Shown here: positions 54,821 through 63,083 of the stretch, piece after piece
How the letters are laid out: every line of letters begins with the position of its first letter
How positions within the stretch are numbered: the stretch's first letter is position 1
Origin: a bacterium
GTDB taxonomy: Bacteria; Cyanobacteriota; Vampirovibrionia; Obscuribacterales; Obscuribacteraceae
Length of the DNA: 64,000 nucleotides
NCBI GenBank assembly: GCA_018062085.1
Contig: JAGOSY010000009.1
Coordinates: forward strand, 62,001-126,000
Direction of reading: 5' to 3'
The notes under the pieces: model-generated
What the model was told of the DNA's origin: nothing
Databases searched by the model: none
What the model saw: only the letters and a program-made list of their open reading frames with translations
Program-made: the position numbers and the translations under genes

Positions 54821-56412
54821 TAGCTCCTCTTTTCCGTATCAGGTACTTTAGGCTCTAGCTTTGCCTTTGTAGGTGCCACCATAAAGGGGTGTCTCTTCTG
54901 AATCATTGCTGTTATCACAGCGCCAAGTACGAAAGCTATGGAAACGAGGATAAGCAATTGCGGGCTCAACAACTGATTATTAGTGGACTTCCCTTCCTCG
55001 TGCTCGTGTTCTTCATGACCTTCTTCAGTTGGATGCGTGAATAGTGCTGTGTCACCAATAGATTTCAATCTTTGCGCGTCAAGCTGAAATGCCCCGCGCA
55101 CAACGACCTTTTGACCAGCGGTAATACCTGAGCGGATCTCGATCTCATCGCCCAATGAATTTCCAATTTCGACAAATGTTGGCTTGTACTCATTGCCTTC
55201 CTGAACGTAAGCAAGGTAATGACCTTTATCCGCTATCACTGCGTCCCTTGGTAAGGTGATTGAATAAACGGGCTCTGAAGTCTGTAAGGACAACTCGGCA
55301 AACATGCCAGGTTTTATTTTGCTTCCCTTATTTATTACTTCAACTTTGACCGGTAGGGTACGGGTTGTTGGATCGACTTCGCTAGAAATAAACGTGATGC
55401 GTCCTGCAAATTGCTGCTTTGGAAAGGCTCCAATCCGCACCGATATTGGCTGTCCAAGCCGGACTTTGCTCATGTCTGATTCGTAGATATTGGCTGTCGC
55501 CCAAAGAGTTGTTAAGTTTGATACTTTTACTAATGGGTTCGCTGGTTCAATACTTTGTCCAGCGCTGGCTGTTAATTCTGTCACCAGCCCGCCGCGAACT
55601 GTGCGAACCGGCACGCTAGTAATACCGTTGCGGTTGGAGAGCATTTTGGCAATATTCACATCCGAAACGCCCAGTTGTCGCAGGCGTTGCCGGAGAGAAT
55701 CGACATTGATTGATAGCCGTGTGCGCAAAGCATTTAAAGCTGCTTGTCTTTTTTGCTTTGCTACAGTGAGCCGATTTAACGCCAATTCAAGTTCTGCTTT
55801 CGCCTGCTGCATGCTCTTCTGGGAGCCAATCCTTTCCTCGAAGAGCTGCAACTCGCGCTTGTAAGTTGTCTCTGATAAATCTCTTTGTGTTTGCGCCTGA
55901 GACACATCACCGTCCAATTCCGCTTTTTTCGCTGTAACCTCGGCTTCGATTTGCGTTTTTTCTTGCAGCAGCTGCGCACCTAGTTGCTGTAATTCAGGAC
56001 TGCTTAGTGAGAGCAATGTTTGTCCGGGCTGCACGTATTGACCAGGCTGCACAAAGACCTGTTCGACCCGCCCGGCAATCGGGGCATGCTGAACATATTC
56101 TTGAGTTGGGATGCTTTCCAATTTTCCGGTAGTGACGATCCGTCCGGGCAGCGCCCGTCTTTCCGCGTTGCGCACTTCGATGCCGATAGCGGTCTTCCCT
56201 TGGTCAGTTAGCTTAATGCCGTCGCCAGCCCCACCGTGGGGCTCACCGTTACTAAATGGGTCCTTGTCATGATGATCGTGATCTTGTGCACCCGCGTTAT
56301 TTGCGCAGACGAGACTGCTCAAGGCAACGGCAATCAAAACCCATAACAGTGAGCGCCCAGGACGCAGCCTCTCAATCAAACATCGTATTATCATATACTG
56401 ATATAATATCAC
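54820..56412 (-). CDS. RND efflux adaptor with His-rich N terminus
   Basis: About 530 residues. Signal sequence (LLWVLIAVALSSLVCANNAG) followed by DHDHHDKDPFSNGEPHGG, a His/Asp-rich metal-binding tail of the mature N terminus. Lipoyl halves (IAGRVEQVFVQPGQYVQPGQ and VRTVRGGLVTELTASAGQSI), hairpin, barrel and a C-terminal extension with THPTEEGHEEHEHEEG and a final membrane helix (LLILVSIAFVLGAVITAMI). Start uncertain: GTG at 56412 or ATG at 56394; both overlap the palindromic operator, consistent with repression by the divergent ArsR. Confidence 0.88.
   Translation of the reverse strand: MILYQYMIIRCLIERLRPGRSLLWVLIAVALSSLVCANNAGAQDHDHHDKDPFSNGEPHGGAGDGIKLTDQGKTAIGIEVRNAERRALPGRIVTTGKLESIPTQEYVQHAPIAGRVEQVFVQPGQYVQPGQTLLSLSSPELQQLGAQLLQEKTQIEAEVTAKKAELDGDVSQAQTQRDLSETTYKRELQLFEERIGSQKSMQQAKAELELALNRLTVAKQKRQAALNALRTRLSINVDSLRQRLRQLGVSDVNIAKMLSNRNGITSVPVRTVRGGLVTELTASAGQSIEPANPLVKVSNLTTLWATANIYESDMSKVRLGQPISVRIGAFPKQQFAGRITFISSEVDPTTRTLPVKVEVINKGSKIKPGMFAELSLQTSEPVYSITLPRDAVIADKGHYLAYVQEGNEYKPTFVEIGNSLGDEIEIRSGITAGQKVVVRGAFQLDAQRLKSIGDTALFTHPTEEGHEEHEHEEGKSTNNQLLSPQLLILVSIAFVLGAVITAMIQKRHPFMVAPTKAKLEPKVPDTEKRS
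56399..56411. promoter_or_regulatory. Palindromic operator candidate for ArsR
   Basis: TGATATAATATCA is a 13-nt perfect inverted repeat with 6-nt arms, in an AT-rich stretch between the divergent arsR and adaptor genes. ArsR/SmtB-family repressors bind such short AT-rich palindromes. Confidence 0.55.
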
Positions 56413-56437
56413 CAGTCAGCGTTCCGAGGTCTATGAC

Positions 56438-56785
56438 GTGGAATTCAATCCAGTAACTTTAAAAGCAAAACTTTTTCGCGGCTTCGCAGACACCTCGCGC
56501 CTAGCAATCCTTGAAGGATTGCGCAACAGACCGCTGACCGTTACAGACCTTGTAGAAGCTACTGGCCTGAGCCAATCAAACGTCTCCAATCATTTGTCTT
56601 GTTTAAAAGACTGCGGATTGGTCAGGGGTGAACAAAAAGGGCGCTTTATCTTTTACTCGCACAGCGATGACCGAATTGGAACATTCTTGCAGTTGGGTGA
56701 CAGTCTGATCTCAGACCTGGCAAAGGGCTTTTATGACTGCACAAGATATTCGGAGAAAAAGAATGAAGAACCTTGCCCATCCTGA
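56438..56785 (+). CDS. ArsR/SmtB-family metal-responsive repressor
   Basis: 115 residues from a GTG with GAGGT 7 nt upstream. Winged-helix DNA-binding domain: LFRGFADTSRLAILEGLRN, then LVEATGLSQSNVSNHLSCLK as recognition helix, and GLVRGEQKGRFIFYSHSD as wing. The classic alpha-3 ELCVCD metal site is absent; cysteines near the C terminus (FYDCTRYSEKKNEEPCPS) could bind metal instead. Probably represses the divergent adaptor/pump pair and its own operon with the CDF transporter. Confidence 0.9.
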   Translation: MEFNPVTLKAKLFRGFADTSRLAILEGLRNRPLTVTDLVEATGLSQSNVSNHLSCLKDCGLVRGEQKGRFIFYSHSDDRIGTFLQLGDSLISDLAKGFYDCTRYSEKKNEEPCPS

Positions 56786-57437
56786 TCAAAACGCTCTAGA
56801 TACAATCAATGAGCGAAGGGCTCTAATCAAGAAAGGGCTCGGGCTGACGATCTTTACGGTGGCGTGGAACGTAATTGAAGGCGTGATCGCGATTACGGCA
56901 GGCGTGCTCGCCAATTCTGTAGCCCTTATCAGCTTTGGTATTGATTCGTTCGTAGAGTCCACAAGCGCCGGTGTTTTGAGCTGGAGGCTTGCGCACGAGC
57001 TTAATAACGACTCTACCGATGGTGCTGAGCGGGCCGAAAAGTTGGCAGCTAAAATAGCTGGCAGCATACTGCTGTTGCTAGCCGCTTATATTGTTATTGA
57101 TGCTGGCCGCAGACTGTTTGGCTTTGGTGGTGAAGCAGAAAAAAGTTGGCTGGGGATTGGACTCACCGTAATATCGGTTGTGGTTATGCCCTTCGTTGCA
57201 CGTGCCAAATTAAAAGTTGCTGCTGCAATCAACAGCCGTGCTTTGCGTGCTGATGCTATGGAAACGCTAGCATGCACTTGGCTTTCAGTCGCAACACTGG
57301 CGGGATTAGGTTTAAATATGGCCTTCGGATGGACCTGGGCAGATCCAGTGTCAGCACTATTGATAGTGCCACTAGTTATTAAAGAGGGTATGGAAGGTTT
57401 ACGCGGAGAAGCCTGCCAGAACTGCCATGGCGATTAA
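56763..57437 (+). CDS. Cation diffusion facilitator-type transporter (short)
   Basis: 224 residues. The ATG at 56763 has GGAG upstream and overlaps the arsR end by 23 nt; the ORF could start at 56733. Helices with the CDF metal-site pattern: SVALISFGIDSFVEST (Asp in helix II) and ALRADAMETLACTWLS (Asp in helix V). There is no cytoplasmic C-terminal domain; the protein ends CQNCHGD. It exports divalent cations to the periplasm, where the RND units could take over. Confidence 0.85.
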   Translation: MKNLAHPDQNALDTINERRALIKKGLGLTIFTVAWNVIEGVIAITAGVLANSVALISFGIDSFVESTSAGVLSWRLAHELNNDSTDGAERAEKLAAKIAGSILLLLAAYIVIDAGRRLFGFGGEAEKSWLGIGLTVISVVVMPFVARAKLKVAAAINSRALRADAMETLACTWLSVATLAGLGLNMAFGWTWADPVSALLIVPLVIKEGMEGLRGEACQNCHGD

Positions 57438-57494
57438 TTAAAGTGTGATAATCAACAAAATCAAAACAAATAGCTCCGTTTTATTTTGTTTCCG

Positions 57495-57651
57495 GTTTCT
57501 TTCAGAAGCAAAAATCAAACGGTTTTCTACGAAGGCATGAACAAGTCTGAAATCGCCAGAAAGCTTTAAATTGGTCGAACATCTGTGATTCGGATTTTGG
57601 GAGAAAACCGCTTGCAAAGCGGAAGCAGAATTCGCCAAAAAACCGGAAAAA
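57495..57651 (+). pseudogene. Serine recombinase (resolvase/invertase) C-terminal remnant
   Basis: Reading from about 57513, FYEGMNKSEIARKL, then a TAA at 57567, then IGRTSVIRILGEN. This is the helix-turn-helix tail of Tn3-type resolvases/invertases with one in-frame stop. The catalytic domain is missing. The outer group II intron interrupts the downstream sequence at 57651/61830. Confidence 0.75.
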
Positions 57652-57693
57652 GTCGGGTAAGAGGGCATGCGTCACCGCAGCCCCCTCCCCTAG

Positions 57694-57728
57694 GAACCGG
57701 ACGTGCCAGTTGTCCCGGCATCCGGCTC
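57694..57728 (-). ncRNA. Outer intron domain V with disrupted tetraloop
   Basis: On the minus strand GAGCCGGATGCCGG ... GGCACGTCCGGTTC forms domain V with the AGC triad. The loop reads GACAA where GAAA is expected: one extra C. Confidence 0.75.
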
Positions 57729-58860
57729 AAGCCCTCATACGCTGTAAGCATCTGGTAGTGATTCCGGTGGATAGTGGAGTTTGGATTTGCGTTTTGACCA
57801 GTATTCCCTCAAGCTAGAATCATCTAGGCTCGCCGTTCCAGCAACTTTAACGTGCGGTTTTACAGGCACTTCACTGGGTCTAAACAGGAATATATCTTTA
57901 ACTCCGCCGTCAGGTTGACTTAGAACGGTGCCGAAGAAGGTCCAGGTACGCCCATTGGCGAACTTGAAATATCTCCGCAGCACCCAATGCTTAGATTTTT
58001 GGGGATGGCAACTGAGGCACCAATGGTACACAGCATGCCATATTTGGTGTTCGACGTAGGCCAAGACTTTCTTGCTATTCACCTTCTTGTAGTAGTTGCT
58101 CCAGCCACGAATTATCGGGTTAAGGTGGCTAATAACTGCCGCAGGCGGTATTGACTTAGCCGTTTTTAGCCAAGCCCGGATCGCCTTCAAGAAAGCTTGC
58201 ATCTTCTCTTTTTGCGGACGCACGAGACACTTTCCGTTGTAGCTTCTGACATTGAACCCCAGAAAATTGAACCCGTCTTTGACGTGTACGATTTTAGTCC
58301 TCTCTGTATTCAGCTCCAATCCTCGTTCTGCAAGGAACTCTTCAATGGTAGGCAACAAAGCTTCAATCTGTTCTTTGCTCTTCGCTGTGACGCCAGACAC
58401 AAAGAGACAAATCATCCGTTCTCTGGTAAAAGCAGTACAAATTGACCGCGAAGAAATCAACGTCGTGTTTAGGGTGGGCGCACTCCCTTTTGAAGTGGCC
58501 CCGTCAAGGGGCCAAAGTTTGCAACATAGTAACAGGCGTGAGTACCCCGCCCTGTTGTACACCAGCAGTAGTGGCATAAAAAATTTCAGCATCTACATAC
58601 CCTGCTTTTAACCACTGCTTAATCAGCTCTCGACCAGGCATATTGCCGAGGCGCCTTAAGACAAAGTTGTGGTCGATTTGGTCAAATGCAGCTCGCACGT
58701 CTGCGTCGAGAACCCATTTGTGAGTGGTTTTTCGGTTAAATCGAAGCCAACACTGCACAATGGCATCGTGGCATCCACGACCTGGACGAAAACCATAGCT
58801 GTTAGGTTCAAAGCGAGCTTATCGGGATAAGGTGGCAGATTGCTCCACCACCTCCCCCAC

Positions 58861-58894
58861 AGATCCCGGCGTGCCCAATTAAGGCACCGGGCTC
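58861..58894 (-). ncRNA. Inner intron domain V
   Basis: 34 nt: GAGCCCGGTGCCTTAATT then GGGCACGCCGGGATCT on the minus strand. Typical domain V length, with AGC triad and intact pairing, followed by a domain VI stem ending at 58821. Confidence 0.8.
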
Positions 58895-58900
58895 CTCAAG

Positions 58901-60223
58901 CTATGGCCTTGCTACAAGAGCAGAATGAACGATTCGTGGTGGTGGCAGAGGATAGCGCTCTAGGATGAGTGCAAATTTCTGCCAGTTCAGGACCGCCTTT
59001 TGTGAGCGGCGACTGAGCCACTTAACCCAGGCTTGTCTGGTTAGCTGATGGAAATTCTGGAGTTGTTTGATATTTCCAGTGATACCGTAGTATCCGTAAT
59101 GCCCCCTCATTTTGAGCACCAACGATTGATGCTGTTCTTTCAGTGGCATATGACGGTTTTCTTTGCACCACTGGTAGACTTCCTTGACCGCTGTTTTAAG
59201 TCGGTCTCGATTTGTCGTTCTCTGCACTATCCAATTACCTTTCCTAGAGCGGCCCCATCGGTGGGTGAACCCTAGTACATCGAAGAAATCTGAGCTTTTC
59301 TGTCCGTTTTTCGGTGGTCGCTTGAATTCAATCAGTTTAGTCTTTGTTTCGTGCAGTTCCAGTCCATACTTTGCGAATCGTTTTGGTAGAACTTCGTAGA
59401 ATCGCCTTGCATCGGTTTCCTCTTTGAACACACAAACAATGTCATCGGCTAGCCTTATCATGAAGGCTTCACCGATGAGCACTGGTTTGACGATTTGCTC
59501 AAACCATTTGTCCATGACTTCGTGAAGGTATATATTTGATACTATTGGCGATACCACTCCGCCCTGAGGCGAACCCGAATCTGGGTGGCTCAGTTCTCCT
59601 TCTTCAAGGACTCCTGCGGCCAACCATTTGTCTATGGTTCGTCTAATTACTCCGTCTCGCACTCGTTGGTCCAAGAAGCTTCGAAGTTGGGTATGGTCTA
59701 GATTTCCAAAGAAGTTTTGGATGTCGATTTCTACTACCCAGCCCCCATTCATACCCATCAATCCCTTCCAGAGGGTTTGAAGCGCCTGGTGTGCTGACCG
59801 CTTTGGTCGATATCCATATGAGCAGTCCAAAAAGTCTTGCTCGTATATTGCCTCCAAAACCATCACCACGGCTCTTTGTAGCACCTTATCTTCAAAGCAC
59901 GGAATACCAATTGGTCTGGTCTTTTTGCCATCGCCTTTTGGTATATGAACTCTTCTGACTGGTGGTGCCTTGTAGCTCCCAGACTTAAAGCGGTTCAGTA
60001 GTGTTTCTAAGTTTTCGTCCAGGTGTTCGGCATACTTCGCCGCATTCTGGCCGTCAACACCCACTGCTCCGTTCTTTCTTGTTCGCTTAAATGCCTCTTT
60101 CAGAAATTCAATGTCAATGTGATGAGCTAGTGTTGTGAACACCAGCTCGGGCGCTTCTCTCGCCAATTCTGCTACTCGCTGAAGTCTTGTTGAGATGTTT
60201 TCAGGTCTCAATGTTCCTTTCAT
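58901..60223 (-). CDS. ltrA: Inner group II intron reverse transcriptase/maturase
   Basis: 440 residues, full RT fingers/palm and X/maturase domain, no C-terminal HNH endonuclease. Motifs: KNGAVGVDGQNAAKYAE, RRVHIPKGDGKKTRPIGIP, DCSYGYRPKRSAHQAL, VVEIDIQNFFGNLDH, GSPQGGVVSPIVSNIYL and WVKWLSRRSQKA. The catalytic loop is IRLADDIV, with Leu where Tyr normally stands in YADD (codon CTA). Both catalytic aspartates remain. The protein should bind the intron RNA and drive splicing/retrohoming; whether LADD supports polymerisation is untested here. Confidence 0.9.
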   Translation of the reverse strand: MKGTLRPENISTRLQRVAELAREAPELVFTTLAHHIDIEFLKEAFKRTRKNGAVGVDGQNAAKYAEHLDENLETLLNRFKSGSYKAPPVRRVHIPKGDGKKTRPIGIPCFEDKVLQRAVVMVLEAIYEQDFLDCSYGYRPKRSAHQALQTLWKGLMGMNGGWVVEIDIQNFFGNLDHTQLRSFLDQRVRDGVIRRTIDKWLAAGVLEEGELSHPDSGSPQGGVVSPIVSNIYLHEVMDKWFEQIVKPVLIGEAFMIRLADDIVCVFKEETDARRFYEVLPKRFAKYGLELHETKTKLIEFKRPPKNGQKSSDFFDVLGFTHRWGRSRKGNWIVQRTTNRDRLKTAVKEVYQWCKENRHMPLKEQHQSLVLKMRGHYGYYGITGNIKQLQNFHQLTRQAWVKWLSRRSQKAVLNWQKFALILERYPLPPPRIVHSALVARP

Positions 60224-61951
60224 CAGTCTCTCCTTGCGATTCCATTACTTGGTGCCCGACTTCCCTTCACTGGCTCCCGTTGAGTTCCGGTTCGCCCGCT
60301 TCATCGGTACTATTCAGACACTCTGACTCGCTGCCATACATATTGAGCCCTTATTTTCCTCGGTCTCAATACCACATTGATGTCGTCCATCTACGTGGAT
60401 ACAACAGCGTCTCTCAAGTTTCGTGGTAACCATATATGAACATGCTCTGGTCTTAGACCCCGGCAAGATTTCTGCTCCAAGCCATTTCGGAGTTTCAATA
60501 CTGCCTTCCGCTGCTGGGACCGCGTCGGCTCTTGCTTTTCAACCATTTCGAGGCTCGGTTTCACAGCCTATTCATTCACTGTCTACGCTTCGCTTCTGGG
60601 TTGCCCCTCACCACGCAAGACTCGCTTCCGACTACTGGCTAGCTTTGTCGGGCGGTTTTGAATTGTTACATCATCGGCTGCTTACGTAATGCCGCGCTTA
60701 CTCGACCTGTAACACCGCTAGGTTACTTTTCTTGGTTTCAGCTTATGTTTTCATAATCATCCCCCTTGTCACGACTTACTTGACGCACCCCAGCAAGGTT
60801 CCAAGGCATTCTTCACAATGGCCTGTGCCACTCTGTTCTTTACAGTCAAGATACCGAGTGGTCGTTGCTTGCCACCGGCTTTGGGTATGTAGACCCGTTT
60901 TCCAGGTCTTGCCACCCAAGTTTTGATATCGAGCATTTGACGGACTAGTTTAGCGCCTGCTTTTGGGGTTACGGCTATCTGGCTATCAACGCCAGGTGTC
61001 TTGCGCCCTTTATTCTCTTGCGTTACTTTTCTAACGCCAGAAAGCAGGTTAGAATAACAACGCAGCATCAGTTTCATCAGGCTCCTAACCTTGCTCCACT
61101 GACCTTGCTTAGTCGCACGAAATATTCTCTGCCTCAAGTTCTTAACACGTCTTTCGATGAGCCGCCAGTCAATGTCAGGCCAATCTTGAGAAGCTTCGTC
61201 TGCTCCGATGTCTCGATTGACTCTATCTTTCACAGAAGTTTAGTTCTCTTGCTTTGATATTTGGCCAAGGACCATCTGGAAGTCTGCAGCCTTTTGGCGC
61301 GGGTATTGCCCTGTCCAAGCCATTGCAGCCAGGCATTCGCTTTTTCCAGACTCCTCTACCCACTGGGCTTTCACCGTTCTTTGCAGTTCGGCTTCTCTCA
61401 AAGAGAGAGCCCAAAGGGTTTACCATGTTTCGTTCTAGTGATATGCAACCAGGGAGGGTTCCATCTTTATTCCGACGGGAGTTTTGGCACCACGCTGCTG
61501 ACGAATTAAATTCAGCAGCCGACCCGCTTGCCTTTTGGCTACGGTGTATCAGTCCCTTTCACCGGTCAATTGATAACGGAACTTGCGATGATTTACTTGC
61601 GTTAACCCTTCTGGTTTTTCCCTTGCCTGTCGCCCATTTGAGACTATGGAGTTATGGCTTTCGCGCCCCGCTTGCGCCAAGTTCATTACTTACTATCGAC
61701 GCGGGCAAAGTCAGTGACTTCTTTGCGTGGGAACCGAGAGGGGTGCATCTCGAGGACTAAATCCAATCATCTTGAACGACCTCATTTCGAACTAATTCGC
61801 CAACTTACAAATGAAGCCCACAGGCGCACGTTTTTACCAGTACCCAATAAGATAGGTTTTTATCCCCCTGCGAAGAAATGATACCACCAGCAGTGCAACT
61901 GCCGAGGATGAGCTTTCACACGAATCGTTGCCACCCCCTCATGTTGGTATG

Positions 61952-62120
61952 CTTTGATCGCAAAGACAGCAAGGTCGAATACACATTTACTGTTGATGCA
62001 AGAAGTATTCCTTGTGTGAGCGCAGACGATGATCAATTTTCTCGAGAAACCCTAACAGATCGAACAACCTCCAACCTCATGCAGGCTCTTCTGAATTTCC
62101 ACGAAGCCCGCCAATCTTAA
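61952..62120 (+). pseudogene. 80-residue paralog, type B copy 3, right half (split by island)
   Basis: 169 nt reading FDRKDSKVEYTFTVDARSIP and LTDRTTSNLMQALLNFHEA, nearly identical to copy 2 (32141-32383) from the same point at which the left half ends. A start codon further left at 61878 is accidental. Confidence 0.85.
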
Positions 62121-62155
62121 GAAGCGTACTCAGTCGACCGATAGAGAAATCCAAA

Positions 62156-62398
62156 ATGCTAACTATGACACCACTCTCAATTATTGCCGAAAATGAATAT
62201 AGCCCTAGCTTGCATAGGTATAGAGTAAAATTTTTGCGCGAAGGTCATGAAATTGAATACACCTTCACCGTAACAGAGCGAGATCTTACCGGAGTCAGGC
62301 CAGACGACGAAGAATTTTCAGGTGCCACTCTTCAAGATCCATTGATGCCAAAACTAATGCAAGCAATACTTTATTTCCACGAAGGTCGAAAACAATAG
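62156..62398 (+). CDS. 80-residue paralog, type A copy 4
   Basis: 80 residues, close to copy 1 (31863): MTPLSIIAENEYSPSLHRYR, EFSGATLQDPLMPKLMQAI, YFHEGRKQ. The 35-nt spacer before it (AAGAAGCGTACTCAGTCGAC...) matches the spacer between copies 2 and 3, confirming that the array continued before the island arrived. Confidence 0.75.
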   Translation: MLTMTPLSIIAENEYSPSLHRYRVKFLREGHEIEYTFTVTERDLTGVRPDDEEFSGATLQDPLMPKLMQAILYFHEGRKQ

Positions 62399-62549
62399 AA
62401 CACCTTACTGCCTCCGTTTCCGCATGGGGCGCTGGTCTTAGTGATCTACAAGATGCACTTTGGCAAGATCAGTTATTACTGGACTTTGGTAAGTACGGCA
62501 GCCTAAATTTAGATGGGCGCGAAAATATAGGCTCCACAGCTGGTTAGAA
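62399..62549 (+). pseudogene. Possible decayed coding fragment
   Basis: An open stretch with protein-like composition (HLTASVSAWGAGLSDLQDAL, LLLDFGKYGSLNLDG) follows the array and ends at a TAG near 62547, with no usable start codon. Tentative. The rest of the gap to 62612 shows nothing else. Confidence 0.3.
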
Positions 62550-62612
62550 TGAGCCCAAGAGTGCTATGCCGGATGGAGTGGTGTCACAGCTGGGTAACCA
62601 ATCACCTCAATC

Positions 62613-63083
62613 TCAGCCATTTATTATCAGCACACTCGGATCAAAATCCTTTATCCGACAATTCTCGATCTTGAACTGTTTTAATACTGCTAGAGCCTTT
62701 TCTGAAACAGTCAACGGTAGAGCCACCGGCGCATGAATCATTCCAAAGTCATCTATCCCTGCATTCCCTGAAAACTTAAACCAGAGATACTCTGGAATTG
62801 TCTCACCTAGATGCTCTTCTTCCCAAAGCCAGAACTGATCGCCCTTTATCATCTCCAAGCGATCAAACTTTATTCCGGTTAGTCCTGCTGCTTCAATGGC
62901 GTTTGCCAGTACTATCGTTCCGGCATACGCCTGAATTGTTGCACCTATAAAATCGTCTTCTGGCCAGTATTCCAGCTCAAACTGAAGCTTGTGAAAGACT
63001 ACAGGACGCGCAGACCAGTCTGCGCAGATTGTATCCTCACCAGTCGTTCCGACACACTGAGGGCTAAATTGATAGAACTTCAT
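62613..63083 (-). CDS. Putative immunity protein for the adjacent toxin
   Basis: 156 residues, acidic, soluble (FELEYWPEDDFIGATIQAYA, WLWEEEHLGETIPEYLWFKF). It overlaps the end of the toxin gene by 4 nt (ATGA), the usual toxin-then-immunity arrangement. No named immunity family recognised. It would bind and neutralise the HNH-type toxin domain in the producing cell. Confidence 0.7.
   Translation of the reverse strand: MKFYQFSPQCVGTTGEDTICADWSARPVVFHKLQFELEYWPEDDFIGATIQAYAGTIVLANAIEAAGLTGIKFDRLEMIKGDQFWLWEEEHLGETIPEYLWFKFSGNAGIDDFGMIHAPVALPLTVSEKALAVLKQFKIENCRIKDFDPSVLIING

Larger units (their letters stand above)
58821..60788 (-). mobile_element. Inner group II intron, complete
   Basis: The 5' end is GTGCGTCAAG (first G opposite 60788), the 3' end CCTTATCCCGAT (last base opposite 58821); 1,968 nt. 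Removing it joins TGG-G to AA-GCT-CGC-TTT, restoring Trp-Glu-Ala-Arg-Phe in the outer RT. 60224-60788 contains the 5' RNA domains and no gene; ORFs on the plus strand there are shadows. The RT gene and domain V/VI follow. Confidence 0.85.
57735..61233 (-). pseudogene. ltrA: Outer group II intron reverse transcriptase/maturase, interrupted and frameshifted
   Basis: N-terminal part at 61233-60789 (GVDSQIAVTPKAGAKLV, VYIPKAGGKQRPLGILTVKN), interrupted by the inner intron. It resumes at 58820 with ARFEPNSYGFRPGRGCHDAI and KWVLDADVRAAFDQIDH. After AGVQQGGVLTP the frame shifts. The expected YADD region reads YCFYQRTDDL, so the catalytic motif is broken. Maturase segment from about 58500 to 57735 (GFNFLGFNVRSYNGKCLVR, HLNPIIRGWSNYYKK) is well preserved. 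At least one frameshift remains even after splicing out the inner intron. Confidence 0.85.
57652..61829 (-). mobile_element. Outer group II intron containing a second intron (twintron)
   Basis: The 5' end is GTGCGCCTG at 61829 (minus strand), the 3' end ...CTTACCCGAC at 57652. Length is 4,178 nt including the inner intron, about 2,210 nt without it. The 5' RNA domains occupy 61234-61829, the reverse-transcriptase gene 57735-61233, and domains V/VI 57652-57728. Plus-strand ORFs such as 61254-61760 are structure shadows. Flanking host sequence joins as CCGGAAAAA/GTTTTTACC on the plus strand. Confidence 0.8.
32493..61951. mobile_element. 29.5-kb inserted metal-resistance island
   Basis: The boundaries are defined by the split 80-residue gene: left half to 32492, right half from 61952. 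GTAAG at the left junction (32488-32492) and GTATG at the right one (61947-61951) could be a decayed 5-nt target duplication. I found no convincing terminal inverted repeats and no integrase or intact transposase. Contents: truncated mgtC, methyltransferase-like gene, three RND loci, arsR, a CDF transporter, a recombinase remnant, a group II intron fragment and a group II twintron. Genes in the island run mostly on the minus strand, unlike the array it interrupts. Confidence 0.75.

Noticed and set aside
51688..57624. 14-nt match CTTGCAAAGCGGAA at 51688 and 57611
   Set aside because: A match of this length is expected by chance in 64 kb, and the flanks do not align convincingly.
61254..61760. 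168-codon plus-strand ORF
   Set aside because: It lies in the 5' RNA domains of the outer group II intron and has no protein similarity by eye. ORFs at 60187, 60423 and 60732 are rejected for the same reason.
61931..61946. Run of C (GGGGG on the minus strand) near the right island end as a Tn3-type terminal repeat
   Set aside because: No inverted copy is found at the left end near 32493.
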